Part shown: one piece after another, positions 21,720 to 32,694 of the stretch
How positions within the stretch are numbered: the first letter of the stretch is position 1
Layout: each line of letters starts with the position of its first letter
NCBI GenBank assembly: GCA_977017575.1
Contig: CDRNVI010000010.1
Coordinates: forward strand, 1-64,000
Source of the DNA: Paramoeba atlantica
Taxonomy: Eukaryota; Discosea
Length of the DNA stretch: 64,000 bases
Direction: 5' to 3'
Made by a program: the position numbers and the translations under genes
Notes under the pieces: generated by a model
What the model saw: only the letters and a program-made list of their open reading frames with translations
Told to the model about the DNA's origin: nothing
Databases searched by the model: none

Positions 21720-22655
21720 CAATTTGTTATTTTAAAAAAGTAGCGGACTGAGTAAATATTTTTGAAAATATCAAAAAAGATGAGTTCAAGATTTGAAACC
21801 CACTTCACACTGGAGGGTCCCCTGGCAAGGTGTATCTCGTGAGTTCTCGAGCAAAACGAAACTCAGTTATCGCATGTGAAGCCGGGTAGCGCTAATTCAA
21901 GCATTTGAGTGGCAGGTTCTTTGTCCGCTCATGGTGGGGCTTTGGGCGATATCTTAATTATTATATTGCGGTGGTTGTATAACTACCACTCTACCCTCGA
22001 TTATTGAAAAAAGAGTGAACAAAAACAGTGAAAATATAAAGAGGAACACAGGGGGGCATACCGCACGATTTTTTTTTTTGAAATTTTTTTTTCGAAAAAA
22101 ACCCGCAGAAGGGGTAGCCGGGGTTGGCGCTTATTTTCCGCCCCCTACCCGGGGGTGGCCCCCCCTCGTATCCGCAGGACGGGTCCGCCAAGTTCGGATG
22201 TTTTTGAAAAAAAATTCAACTTGGCGAAAAAACTGGCAAAGAAAATATTTTTTCAATATTCTTTCCCCTGTTGTATTTTGATAGTTCGGGGCCTATACTA
22301 GCTTTCTCGGCCTTTGGTTTCTCAAGGTATCTCTTCTTCGAGCCGTGGTGCGCCACTCAAAATGACCCATTTTCGACTGAAATAGGTGAAAAAGTATTTT
22401 TCGGACCTCAAGGGGTCTTTTTGGGTCGGAAGAATGGTGTGGTTGGGGTCCAATCCAATATCCAATCCAAAAGACCGACGTAAAGTCGGTTGAAAAACTT
22501 AATGTTTACACCTTGAAAGCTTTCATCTATCGCTTCCACGTTCAGAGTTTATATGTGTCTGATACGGTACAAACAAACAATATTTTTCCGATAACCTATG
22601 AATAATCCTCAAGGCATTCTAAGTTGGCAAAGAAATAATTCCATCAATTCTCTCC

Positions 22656-23150
22656 CTACTTAGACGGTTTCCTATTACCTCCAGCTCTCGCAACCTTCCC
22701 TCGAAATACCCCTTCCGCCTCAGCTTTGCGCTTCGATGATGGAATGTCTCGTGCTTGCTTATTTCCAAGGGACTTCCTTTTGAGTAAGGCTTTCAAAGAC
22801 CATGACGGTTGTGAATTCTCACTATCCTCCGAGTTAGCAGTTGTTTTTCTCCTTTTTTGGGTCGGAGCCCGTGCCACTTTTCGTGATGCCAAAAGTGCTA
22901 GACCATCTGCCTCCTCATTCCATTTGTTTCCAATGTGCGCCTTTACCTTGCACAAATATATATTATACGAATGGAATTTTAGTAACCTGAGCTTTGCGTC
23001 CACATCATACATTAGGTCGCCATTCTTGGGGTTGGGGTCGCATTCTTTACCCAATACGTTCGGCAGGCTTTCATTCATGCCTACGAGTGATTTCCCACGA
23101 GCAAATATCGGATTTCGTGAATGAAAACAAATACACAAAAATGACCCCAT
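22656..23150 (-). CDS. RNase H-half protein of array, copy 6
   Basis: Same 164-aa ORF, no residue change seen. Confidence 0.5.
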   Translation of the reverse strand: MGSFLCICFHSRNPIFARGKSLVGMNESLPNVLGKECDPNPKNGDLMYDVDAKLRLLKFHSYNIYLCKVKAHIGNKWNEEADGLALLASRKVARAPTQKRRKTTANSEDSENSQPSWSLKALLKRKSLGNKQARDIPSSKRKAEAEGVFRGKVARAGGNRKPSK

Positions 23151-23258
23151 TTTTACCCGAAAATCGGCTATTTTTGGCTATAATATTTCAATTTAGGCTT
23201 TTCGTTAAACGCGGTAGTAGAGTTGCAAACCAGCTTTCAGGACTCTGGGGAATAAGAA

Positions 23259-23289
<31 letters not shown>

Positions 23290-24923
23290 AAGAAGAAGAA
23301 GAAGAAGAAGAAGAAGAAGAAGAAGAAGAAGAAGAAGAAAAGACACCGAGGGCTCTGCACCGTTAGGGTAGAGTCTCAAGCCACCGACCTTCATTGTCTT
23401 GCTGCCCCCTTCAAAGACGGCACTCGAAGCCTTGCGGCCCGAGCACGGGTACCCAACCGTAGCTACCAGGACGGGCGTCCAACCCCGTTGCATCGTGTAG
23501 GCTGTGTCTCATGCCTCGTTTGCGTAAGCAGCATGAATTTTCGGCGGCTGCGCTGGAGCCTGGTTCGGCTCTGCGGTTCCGGGTCGTTCCTCCAGAGGGA
23601 GGCCTTCTTCCTAGCGGACTTTTTCCGAGCGGTGGCGTAGCAGCAAGAATTCAAAGTTTCAAGCACGTGGTGCTCAGACGGCGAGTTCAAACCCGCTCAT
23701 CGAAATATTCCTGGCGGCCTCCCTCTAAGAGGCTGGGCTAATAACCGACTAGGCCCAGTACTCGGAGGACCGTCCCGGACCCTCCCCTCAGGGAACGAGC
23801 TCCCTTACCCGGCTTACACCTCTTGGGTAAGCCGTGTTGACGTACAGTTCGTCGACGCAGCGTGTTGGTAACAGCACGTTGGTGCCGCCTTGGAAAAGCG
23901 GAAACTGATAGAGGACGTCGGCCTCGGAACTTCCAAATCTTTCTGTGAAGGGTCTGGCTTGCCAGTGGCCATCCGGAGCAATCCGGAATGATTGATTTGG
24001 GGTTGGGTGTGGGACTTGAAGGCACTCCTGGTCGCTTTCCCTTTGTAGTGAGGCCGGCAGGTTGCGAGTTTTGTCGATATCGGGAATATAACCCCCAACC
24101 TGCAGGTTGTAAGGCCCACCGTCTCCAACTACAATTACACCGCTTTCCTCTGTAGAAGCTACCCAAATAAAGGCCAGACCCCTCGGCCCGGCTTAAATCT
24201 CTGCTTTAAGATTGGCAGAACCTCGTTGAGACACTAAAGATTCAACTAGAGCCTACACAAGCACTTGTCGAAGTAACTTCCCTACATTGGAAAGCATCAT
24301 TTAGTCGAGCAACCTTCTTCCTTCTTCCTTCAGGGATCAAAGTTTCGAACCCGCTCATCGCATAATTCCCGGCGGCCTCGATCTAAGAGGCTGGGCTGAG
24401 AATCGACTAGGCCCAGTACTCTGACGGCCGCCAGGGGCGCTCCCATCAGGGAACCGGTTCTCTTCTCTTCTTCTTCTTTTTGGATTGGATTCTTCTTCCC
24501 CTCCTCCCATCAGGGAGCCGGCCCCCTTACCCGGTTTAAGCCTCTTGGGTGGGCCGCGTTGTCATACAAGTCGTCGAAGCAGCGTGTTGGTAACATAACG
24601 TTGGTGCCGCCTTGGAAAAGCGAAAACTGGTAGAGGACGTCGGCCTTGGAACTTCCAAATCTGTCTGTGAAGGGTCTTGGTAGCATTGGGGCTGATAAAT
24701 GTTTATGCGTTTATTGGTGGTAGAGGGGGGCGGCTATGCGAAAACAAAAATAAAAGGCGTTAAAAGAGACGTTTTGCATCAATGAGGAGAAATTCTTGAG
24801 AATTATTTTTGATGATGGTGGCTCTGGGGGTTTGTTATGTACAAAATTGTTTATGATTAAGTGCTCTAGTAGGGTCCTTCGCATCTTTTTGAAATGTCTA
24901 CAAAAGTAGGGAAACTTTAAGAA

Positions 24924-25682
24924 TCAAAGGGGATTTGTGGAAATTAATGTCTTTTTTGAAGCCTCATCTTGAAACCAAAGAAACTCAGCATTAAATTTCA
25001 CAAGAAACCTTTTCAACACAGTAAAATTTGAAGAAAGGAGCAAATCAAAGGTTTTCTCACCCCTTACCAGCTGATAAAGGTCGCTCATCGCAACTTCTTC
25101 CCCCATGATCTGGCTAACAGAAAATTTTAAGAGATCACTATACTCTTTTCCTCGTGTAAATCCAAAATTGGGCTTTTTTGAACTTGAATGCAAAACTATC
25201 CACCTGCAAAGGTCTTTCCCAAGGTATTGGTAAAATGGGTTGCCTGCATTTTTAACCATTCTCTGAAACTTCAAAACATTAAAAAGGTATTTCTGATCAA
25301 TCTGGTTCCTCACGTAGTCGTATGAAAGGGCCCCAGATGAAGGATTAACAAAATTGTCTTGAAAAAGACCAAGAACATCTCTACATACACTTTCTGCTTC
25401 CTTCTTTAAAAGATTGTGAAACGTGATGCTCAACATGCTCGCACAAGTAAAGTTAACGGCTCCACCCTCCGGGTCTAACACGAATTGGTCCCCGCTCGAC
25501 GTGGAAATTCCTATGGGTTGAGAAAGAGAAGAAAACAGGATTACGGAGGATCGTTGGAGATGTTTTGGCGTGACGCATAACTTCTGTTTGAAAATATCGC
25601 TTTCCTCGATTTCAACATCTGGCACCCCATCCACAAATACCTTGCATGAGGGAGGGCTGGAAACTTGAAGCCCGAAATTCAT
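24924..25682 (-). CDS. 252-aa array protein, copy 7 (Val37)
   Basis: Val37 form; the last intact copy before the array edge. Confidence 0.55.
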   Translation of the reverse strand: MNFGLQVSSPPSCKVFVDGVPDVEIEESDIFKQKLCVTPKHLQRSSVILFSSLSQPIGISTSSGDQFVLDPEGGAVNFTCASMLSITFHNLLKKEAESVCRDVLGLFQDNFVNPSSGALSYDYVRNQIDQKYLFNVLKFQRMVKNAGNPFYQYLGKDLCRWIVLHSSSKKPNFGFTRGKEYSDLLKFSVSQIMGEEVAMSDLYQLVRGEKTFDLLLSSNFTVLKRFLVKFNAEFLWFQDEASKKTLISTNPL

Positions 25683-26618
25683 CAATTTGTTATTTTAAAA
25701 AAGTAGCGGACTGAGTAAATATTTTTGAAAATATCAAAAAAGATGAGTTCAAGATTTGAAACCCACTTCACACTGGAGGGTCCCCTGGCAAGGTGTATCT
25801 CGTGAGTTCTCGAGCAAAACGAAACTCAGTTATCGCATGTGAAGCCGGGTAGCGCTAATTCAAGCATTTGAGTGGCAGGTTCTTTGTCCGCTCATGGTGG
25901 GGCTTTGGGCGATATCTTAATTATTATATTGCGGTGGTTGTATAACTACCACTCTACCCTCGATTATTGAAAAAAGAGTGAACAAAAACAGTGAAAATAT
26001 AAAGAGGAACACAGGGGGGCATACCGCACGATTTTTTTTTTTGAAATTTTTTTTTCGAAAAAAACCCGCAGAAGGGGTAGCCGGGGTTGGCGCTTATTTT
26101 CCGCCCCCTACCCGGGGGTGGCCCCCCCTCGTATCCGCAGGACGGGTCCGCCAAGTTCGGATGTTTTTGAAAAAAAATTCAACTTGGCGAAAAAACTGGC
26201 AAAGAAAATATTTTTTCAATATTCTTTCCCCTGTTGTATTTTGATAGTTCGGGGCCTATACTAGCTTTCTCGGCCTTTGGTTTCTCAAGGTATCTCTTCT
26301 TCGAGCCGTGGTGCGCCACTCAAAATGACCCATTTTCGACTGAAATAGGTGAAAAAGTATTTTTCGGACCTCAAGGGGTCTTTTTGGGTCGGAAGAATGG
26401 TGTGGTTGGGGTCCAATCCAATATCCAATCCAAAAGACCGACGTAAAGTCGGTTGAAAAACTTAATGTTTACACCTTGAAAGCTTTCATCTATCGCTTCC
26501 ACGTTCAGAGTTTATATGTGTCTGATACGGTACAAACAAACAATATTTTTCCGATAACCTATGAATAATCCTCAAGGCATTCTAAGTTGGCAAAGAAATA
26601 ATTCCATCAATTCTCTCC

Positions 26619-27113
26619 CTACTTAGACGGTTTCCTATTACCTCCAGCTCTCGCAACCTTCCCTCGAAATACCCCTTCCGCCTCAGCTTTGCGCTTCGAT
26701 GATGGAATGTCTCGTGCTTGCTTATTTCCAAGGGACTTCCTTTTGAGTAAGGCTTTCAAAGACCATGACGGTTGTGAATTCTCACTATCCTCCGAGTTAG
26801 CAGTTGTTTTTCTCCTTTTTTGGGTCGGAGCCCGTGCCACTTTTCGTGATGCCAAAAGTGCTAGACCATCTGCCTCCTCATTCCATTTGTTTCCAATGTG
26901 CGCCTTTACCTTGCACAAATATATATTATACGAATGGAATTTTAGTAACCTGAGCTTTGCGTCCACATCATACATTAGGTCGCCATTCTTGGGGTTGGGG
27001 TCGCATTCTTTACCCAATACGTTCGGCAGGCTTTCATTCATGCCTACGAGTGATTTCCCACGAGCAAATATCGGATTTCGTGAATGAAAACAAATACACA
27101 AAAATGACCCCAT
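26619..27113 (-). CDS. RNase H-half protein of array, copy 7
   Basis: Same 164-aa ORF, no residue change seen. Copy 8 does not reach this part of the unit. Confidence 0.5.
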   Translation of the reverse strand: MGSFLCICFHSRNPIFARGKSLVGMNESLPNVLGKECDPNPKNGDLMYDVDAKLRLLKFHSYNIYLCKVKAHIGNKWNEEADGLALLASRKVARAPTQKRRKTTANSEDSENSQPSWSLKALLKRKSLGNKQARDIPSSKRKAEAEGVFRGKVARAGGNRKPSK

Positions 27114-27215
27114 TTTTACCCGAAAATCGGCTATTTTTGGCTATAATATTTCAATTTAGGCTTTTCGTTAAACGCGGTAGTAGAGTTGCAAACCAGCTTT
27201 CAGGACTCTGGGGAA

Positions 27216-27246
<31 letters not shown>

Positions 27247-27712
27247 AAGAAGAAGAAGAAGAAGAAGAAGAAGAAGAAGAAGAAGAAGAAGAAGAAGAAG
27301 AAGAAAAGACACCGAGGGCTCTGCACCGTTAGGGTAGAGTCTCAAGCCACCGACCTTCATTGTCTTGCTGCCCCCTTCAAAGACGGCACTCGAAGCCTTG
27401 CGGCCCGAGCACGGGTACCCAACCGTAGCTACCAGGACGGGCGTCCAACCCCGTTGCATCGTGTAGGCTGTGTCTCATGCCTCGTTTGCGTAAGCAGCAT
27501 GAATTTTCGGCGGCTGCGCTGGAGCCTGGTTCGGCTCTGCGGTTCCGGGTCGTTCCTCCAGAGGGAGGCCTTCTTCCTAGCGGACTTTTTCCGAGCGGTG
27601 GCGTAGCAGCAAGAATTCAAAGTTTCAAGCACGTGGTGCTCAGACGGCGAGTTCAAACCCGCTCATCGAAATATTCCTGGCGGCCTCCCTCTAAGAGGCT
27701 GGGCTAATAACC

Positions 27713-29408
27713 GACTAGGCCCAGTACTCGGAGGACCGTCCCGGACCCTCCCCTCAGGGAACGAGCTCCCTTACCCGGCTTACACCTCTTGGGTAAGCCG
27801 TGTTGACGCACAGTTCGTCGACGCAGCGTGTTGGTAACAGCACGTTGGTGCCGCCTTGGAAAAGCGGAAACTGATAGAGGACGTCGGCCTCGGAACTTCC
27901 AAATCTTTCTGTGAAGGGTCTGTCTTGCCAGTGGCCATCCGGAGCAATCCGGAATGATTGATTTGGGGTTGGGTGTGGGACTTGAAGGCACTCCTGGTCG
28001 CTTTCCCTTTGTAGTGAGGCCGGCAGGTTGCGAGTTTTGTCGATATCGGGAATATAACCCCCAACCTGCAGGTTGTAAGGCCCACCGTCTCCAACTACAA
28101 TTACACCGCTTTCCTCTGTAGAAGCTACCCAAATAAAGGCCAGACCCCTCGGCCCGGCTTAAATCTCTGCTTTAAGATTGGCAGAACCTCGTTGAGACAC
28201 TAAAGATTCAACTAGAGCCTACACAAGCACTTGTCGAAGTAACTTCCCTACATTGGAAAGCATCATTTAGTCGAGCAACCTTCTTCCTTCTTCCTTCAGG
28301 GATCAAAGTTTCGAACCCGCTCATCGCATAATTCCCGGCGGCCTCGATCTAAGAGGCTGGGCTGAGAATCGACTAGGCCCAGTACTCTGACGGCCGCCAG
28401 GGGCGCTCCCATCAGGGAACCGGTTCTCTTCTCTTCTTCTTCTTTTTGGATTGGATTCTTCTTCCCCTCCTCCCATCAGGGAGCCGGCCCCCTTACCCGG
28501 TTTAAGCCTCTTGGGTGGGCCGCGTTGTCATACAAGTCGTCGAAGCAGCGTGTTGGTAACATAACGTTGGTGCCGCCTTGGAAAAGCGAAAACTGGTAGA
28601 GGACGTCGGCCTTGGAACTTCCAAATCTGTCTGTGAAGGGTCTTGGTAGCATTGGGGCTGATAAATGTTTATGCGTTTATTGGTGGTAGAGGGGGGCGGC
28701 TATTCGAAAACAAAAATAAAAGGCGTTAAAAGAGACGTTTTGCATCAATGAGGAGAAATTCTTGAGAATTATTTTTGATGATGGTGGCTCTGGGGGTTTG
28801 TTATGTACAAAATTGTTTATGATTAAGTGCTCTAGTAGGGTCCTTCGCATCTTTTTGAAATGTCTACAAAAGTAGGGAAACTTTAAGAATCAAAGGGGAT
28901 TTGTGGAAATTAATGTCTTTTTTGAAGCCTCATCTTGAAACCAAAGAAACTCAGCATTAAATTTCACAAGAAACCTTTTCAACACAGTAAAATTTGAAGA
29001 AAGGAGCAAATCAAAGGTTTTCTCACCCCTTACCAGCTGATAAAGGTCGCTCATCGCAACTTCTTCCCCCATGATCTGGCTAACAGAAAATTTTAAGAGA
29101 TCACTATACTCTTTTCCTCGTGTAAATCCAAAATTGGGCTTTTTTGAACTTGAATGCAAAACTATCCACCTGCAAAGGTCTTTCCCAAGGTATTGGTAAA
29201 ATGGGTTGCCTGCATTTTTAACCATTCTCTGAAACTTCAAAACATTAAAAAGGTATTTCTGATCAATCTGGTTCCTCACGTAGTCGTATGAAAGGGCCCC
29301 AGATGAAGGATTAACAAAATTGTCTTGAAAAAGACCAAGAACATCTCTACATACACTTTCTGCTTCCTTCTTTAAAAGATTGTGAAACGTGATGCTCAAC
29401 ATGCTCGC
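27713..29408. repeat. 3.95-kb tandem unit, truncated copy 8
   Basis: Only the first 1696 bp of the unit. Homology stops at 29408, inside the 252-aa ORF, where an 18-bp minisatellite begins. It has more private substitutions than internal copies (near 27808, 27922 and 28703), as expected for an array edge that escapes homogenisation. Confidence 0.97.
28890..29408 (-). pseudogene. 252-aa array protein, copy 8, 5'-truncated
   Basis: The last 172 or so codons remain (from CASMLSITFH onward). The first 80 codons and upstream region are replaced by the 18-bp minisatellite at 29409. An internal Met could start a 170-aa product, but no native start or leader remains. Confidence 0.8.
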
Positions 29409-31092
29409 ATGTTGTTTGTCACAAATTGTTTGTGAAGATCAAATTTTTTGTAAAGATCAAGCTTTTTGCAAAGATCAAGTTTTTTGCAAAGATCAAGTTT
29501 TTTGCAAAGATCAAATTGTTTGTGAAGATCAAGTTTCTTGTAAAGATCAAGTTTCTGGTAAAGATCAAGTTTCTTGTAAAGATCAAGTTTCTTGTAATGA
29601 TCATGTTTTTTGCAAAGATCAAGTTTCTTGTAAAGATCAAGCTTTTTACAAAGATCAAATTTTTTGCAATGATCAAATTTTTTGTGATGATCAACTTTCT
29701 TGTCAGGATCAAGTTTCTTGTAAAGATCAAGTTTCTTGTAAAGATCAAGTCTCTTGTAAAGATCATGCTTTTTGAAAAGATCAAGCTTTTTGCAAAGATC
29801 AAGTTTTTTGGAAAGATCAAGTTTTTTGCAAAGATCAAATTGTTTGTGAAGATCAAGTTTTTTGTAAGGATCAAGTTTCTTGTAAAGATCAAGTTTCTTG
29901 TATAGATCAAGCTTTTTGCAAAGATGAAGTTTTTTGCAAAGATCAAGCTTTTTGCAAAGATCAAGTTTTTTGCAAAGATCAAATTGTTTGTGAAGATCAA
30001 ATTGTTTGTGAAGATCAAGTTTCGTGTAAAGATCAAGTTTCTTGTAGAGATCAAGTTTCTTGTAAAGATCACGTTTCTTATAAAGATCAAGTTTCTGGTA
30101 AAGATCAAGTTTCTTGTAAAGATCAAGTTTCTTGTAAGGATCATGTTTTTTGCAAAGATCAAGTTTCTTGTAAAGATCTAGCTTTTTACAAAGATCAAAT
30201 TTTTTGCAATGATCAAATTTTTTGCAATGATCAAATTTTTTGTGATGATCAACTTTCTTGTCAGGATCAAGTTTCTTGTAAAGATCAAGTTTCTTGTAAA
30301 GATCAAGTTTATTGGAAAGATCAAGTCTCTTGTAAAGATCATGCTTTTTGAAAAGATCAAGTTTTTTGGAAAGATCAGGTTTTTTGCAAAGATCAAATTG
30401 TTTGTGAAGATCAAAGTTTTTGCAAAGATCAAGCTTTTTGCAAAGATCAAGTTTTTTGCAAAGATCAAGTTTTTTGCAAAGATCAAGTTTTTTGCAAAGA
30501 TCAAATTGTTTGTGAAGATCAAGTTTCTTGTGAAGATCAAGTTTCTGGTAAAGATCAAGTTTCTTGTAAGGATCATGTTTTTTGCAAAGATCAAGTTTCT
30601 TGTAAAGATCAAGCTTTTTACAAAGATCAAATTTTTTGCAAGGATCAAATTTTTTGTGATGATCAACTTTCTTGTCAGGATCAAGTTTCTTGTAAAGATC
30701 AAGTTTCTTGTAAAGATCAAGTTTCTTGTAAAGATCAAGTCTCTTGTAAAGATCATGCTTTTTGCAAAGATCAAGTTTTTTGCAAAGATCAAGTTTTTTG
30801 GAAAGATCAAATTGTTTGTGAAGATCAAGTTTTTTGTAAGGATCAAGTTTCTTGTAAAGATCAAGTTTGCTGTAAAGATCAAGTGTTTTTGCAAAGATCA
30901 AGTTTCTTGTAAAGATCAAGTTTTTTGAAAAGATCAAGTTTTTTGTAAGGATCATGTTTTTTGCAAAGATCAAATTTTTTGCAATGATCAAATTTTTTGT
31001 GAAGATCAACTTTCTTGTCAGGATCAAGTTTCTTGTAAAGATCAAGTTTTTTGTAAAGATCAAGTTTTTTGTAAAGATCAAGTTTTTTGTAA
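29409..31092. repeat. 18-bp minisatellite, about 92 units
   Basis: Variants of GATCAAGTTTTTTGCAAA with period 18; nearly every unit has a GATC. Because 18 is a multiple of 3, several frames on both strands stay open for hundreds of codons with hexapeptide repeats (LDLCKK or NLIFTK on minus, KDQVSC or KIKFLV on plus). A marker variant, GATCAACTTTCTTGTCAGGA, recurs at 29689, 30247, 30661 and 31004; the spacings 558, 414 and 343 are 31x18, 23x18 and 19x18+1, showing higher-order duplication and one single-base insertion (near 30885). I take the ORFs as a by-product of the period. Confidence 0.95.
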
Positions 31093-31467
31093 ATACTTGC
31101 AGAAATGGCGATGCGTCCGGTGCGCGTAAGTCCACAGAAATTATGAATCTTCTCGCGCGTTCGACGTTGGTCGGAGGGTTCTATTCCTGCAGAAGTCGGA
31201 ACAGAACCTACTAAACTTCGATCGAGAGCGTTGGGACGACTATCGCGTCACTTGCGTTTGGGAGTCGAGCTTGCGCTTGTGTAGAGGTACGCGAATGCAC
31301 TGAACTATAGTGTGTGACAGGGGGTTGTAGAACGCAGGGCGCCGAACCACTGGCGGATACGCTATGCTCAGTGTCCGCGGTATACGCTTCAATTCCCGCC
31401 TTGTAGTCCTCACATCGTCCTCTGTGCTGCTCGAGTGCACGTGCCTATAAGCAGGAGGCGCAGGAAT
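31093..31467. other. non-repetitive stretch before LINE fragment
   Basis: Follows the minisatellite abruptly, is more GC-rich and contains CG-rich words. No convincing gene. Its position directly before the endonuclease ORF suggests the 5' region of the LINE fragment, but no known 5' signature was recognised. Confidence 0.4.
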
Positions 31468-32290
31468 ATGCGATCTCGAAAACAAAGAGCACAGTCCGGC
31501 AAACGTGCTCTCCGCGACTCGGTGGGTCTTAAAGATCCCGCTGTGAAGAGAATGTTTAACATTGTAACCTTAAACGTAACTACCTTGAAGCTGAAGGGTG
31601 AGTACGAGTTTAGCGTACGAAAGTGCGGACACCTTTGCGAAGTACTTAGATTTATGGAGAGGAAGGGAATTAATATTCTAGGCTTGCAGGCTTACATATT
31701 TTCTTCTTCCGAAAAGTCGGACGTACTCCACCGCAAAGTACAATACAAGAACACGGAGTGTCACTTGAACCTCATCACACTCGCGACAAGGATGCATACA
31801 ATGGGATGAGATTCGTCAGCTCTATTCCTTTGTTCAAGGTTTCTAAAATCAGCGAAAGAAATATGTTTGGTGAGTTTGAGATGGAAGATGGAGTCGGTAC
31901 GGTTGTTAATGTATATTCTCCTACAAGAGATTCTTCAGACGTCGAAATTAGGGAGTTTTACAGAGAACTGGAAAAATGATGCTCAAAAGTGCGCGAGAAC
32001 AATCCATGTCGCCCCATTACAGTGCTAGGCGACTTCAGCGCACCATTAACGCACATAACCAATAAGGAATTAGACCCAATACAGCCGCACGACTTAAAGG
32101 CCTATCACGTTCTATAGACTGTAAGTCAGCGCACCTCCTTTGTCCAAGCAGTCGGAAATGGACCTGCGAGCTGCCTAATAAGGCGTTGCGACAGTTGTAA
32201 CACATATTTATATGCCGCAGATTTGCATCGGCGATTCAACGACACAAAGTGATCAAGGCACCTATTCCTACTACCCACTGTTGTGTCATT
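31468..32290 (+). mobile_element. decayed LINE fragment, APE-type endonuclease domain
   Basis: An ORF from the ATG at 31468 encodes MFNIVTLNVTTL (from about 31551) and RFMERKGINILGLQ, the first strand and helix of an endonuclease/exonuclease/phosphatase domain as in LINE ORFs. It stops at 31809. The homology goes on in another frame (to 31979) with VVNVYSPT, and then with PITVLGDFSAPL (about 32013-32042), matching the GDFN motif with Asn replaced by Ser. So there is at least one frameshift plus stops, and no reverse transcriptase follows. It is a dead, 3'-truncated non-LTR element. The RNase H half in the tandem unit may derive from the same LINE class; this is inference. Confidence 0.65.
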
Positions 32291-32694
32291 GCGAGTATCA
32301 AGTCTTGGCCACGAGGCGGCGCGAAGCGGCGCCGATTTTTTTTACCTTTTTTCATTTTCTTGTGTACTGTCCCTTTCATAAATAATTATAATTATAAAAT
32401 ATAAAACTTTTGGATTTATATTTTTTTCAACCTTTTTAGGCTCTTCGTTAAACGCGGCGGTCGTTTTCAACGCGAAGCGCACAGCATGAGTGACTTAACT
32501 CAAAACCCTCCACTAAACGAGTAACTACGACTCAATGGCACTGGTCATTTAGGGTTCCACTCATTTACGCATCATCTAAGATGCAGGGATACCACACTTA
32601 CAAAAGGTATGGCGTATCCAAAACGTGATAATAAAAGCGAGTCAGAGTCCACACGTGGAACTGTAGTCATCCAGACCGACACTATCCAACTGCC
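32291..32694. other. non-coding stretch with T-run and shared motif
   Basis: Holds GGCGGCGCGAAGCGGCGCCG followed by a T-run (about 32313-32343), then AT-rich DNA. At about 32438-32462 it has AGGCTCTTCGTTAAACGCGG, found with one change in each tandem unit (about 3412-3431). No gene seen. Confidence 0.5.

Larger units (their letters stand above)
19784..23746. repeat. 3.95-kb tandem unit, copy 6
   Basis: 3963-bp unit, one triplet shorter than copy 5 and with the same AAT interruption (tract 23254-23337). Carries the Val37 variant of the 252-aa ORF. Confidence 0.97.
23747..27712. repeat. 3.95-kb tandem unit, copy 7
   Basis: 3966-bp unit with an uninterrupted (AAG)29 at 27217-27303. Has the Val37 variant and, near 24250, CTAGAGCC instead of CTAGATCC, a change shared only with the truncated copy 8. 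Confidence 0.97.

Noticed and set aside
29396-31135. 579-codon minus-strand ORF of LDLYKK-type repeats, and similar ORFs on the plus strand
   Set aside because: An 18-bp repeat period keeps several frames open on both strands; a one-base insertion near 30885 shifts the hexapeptide frame, and the unique N-terminus has no domain. Treated as minisatellite.
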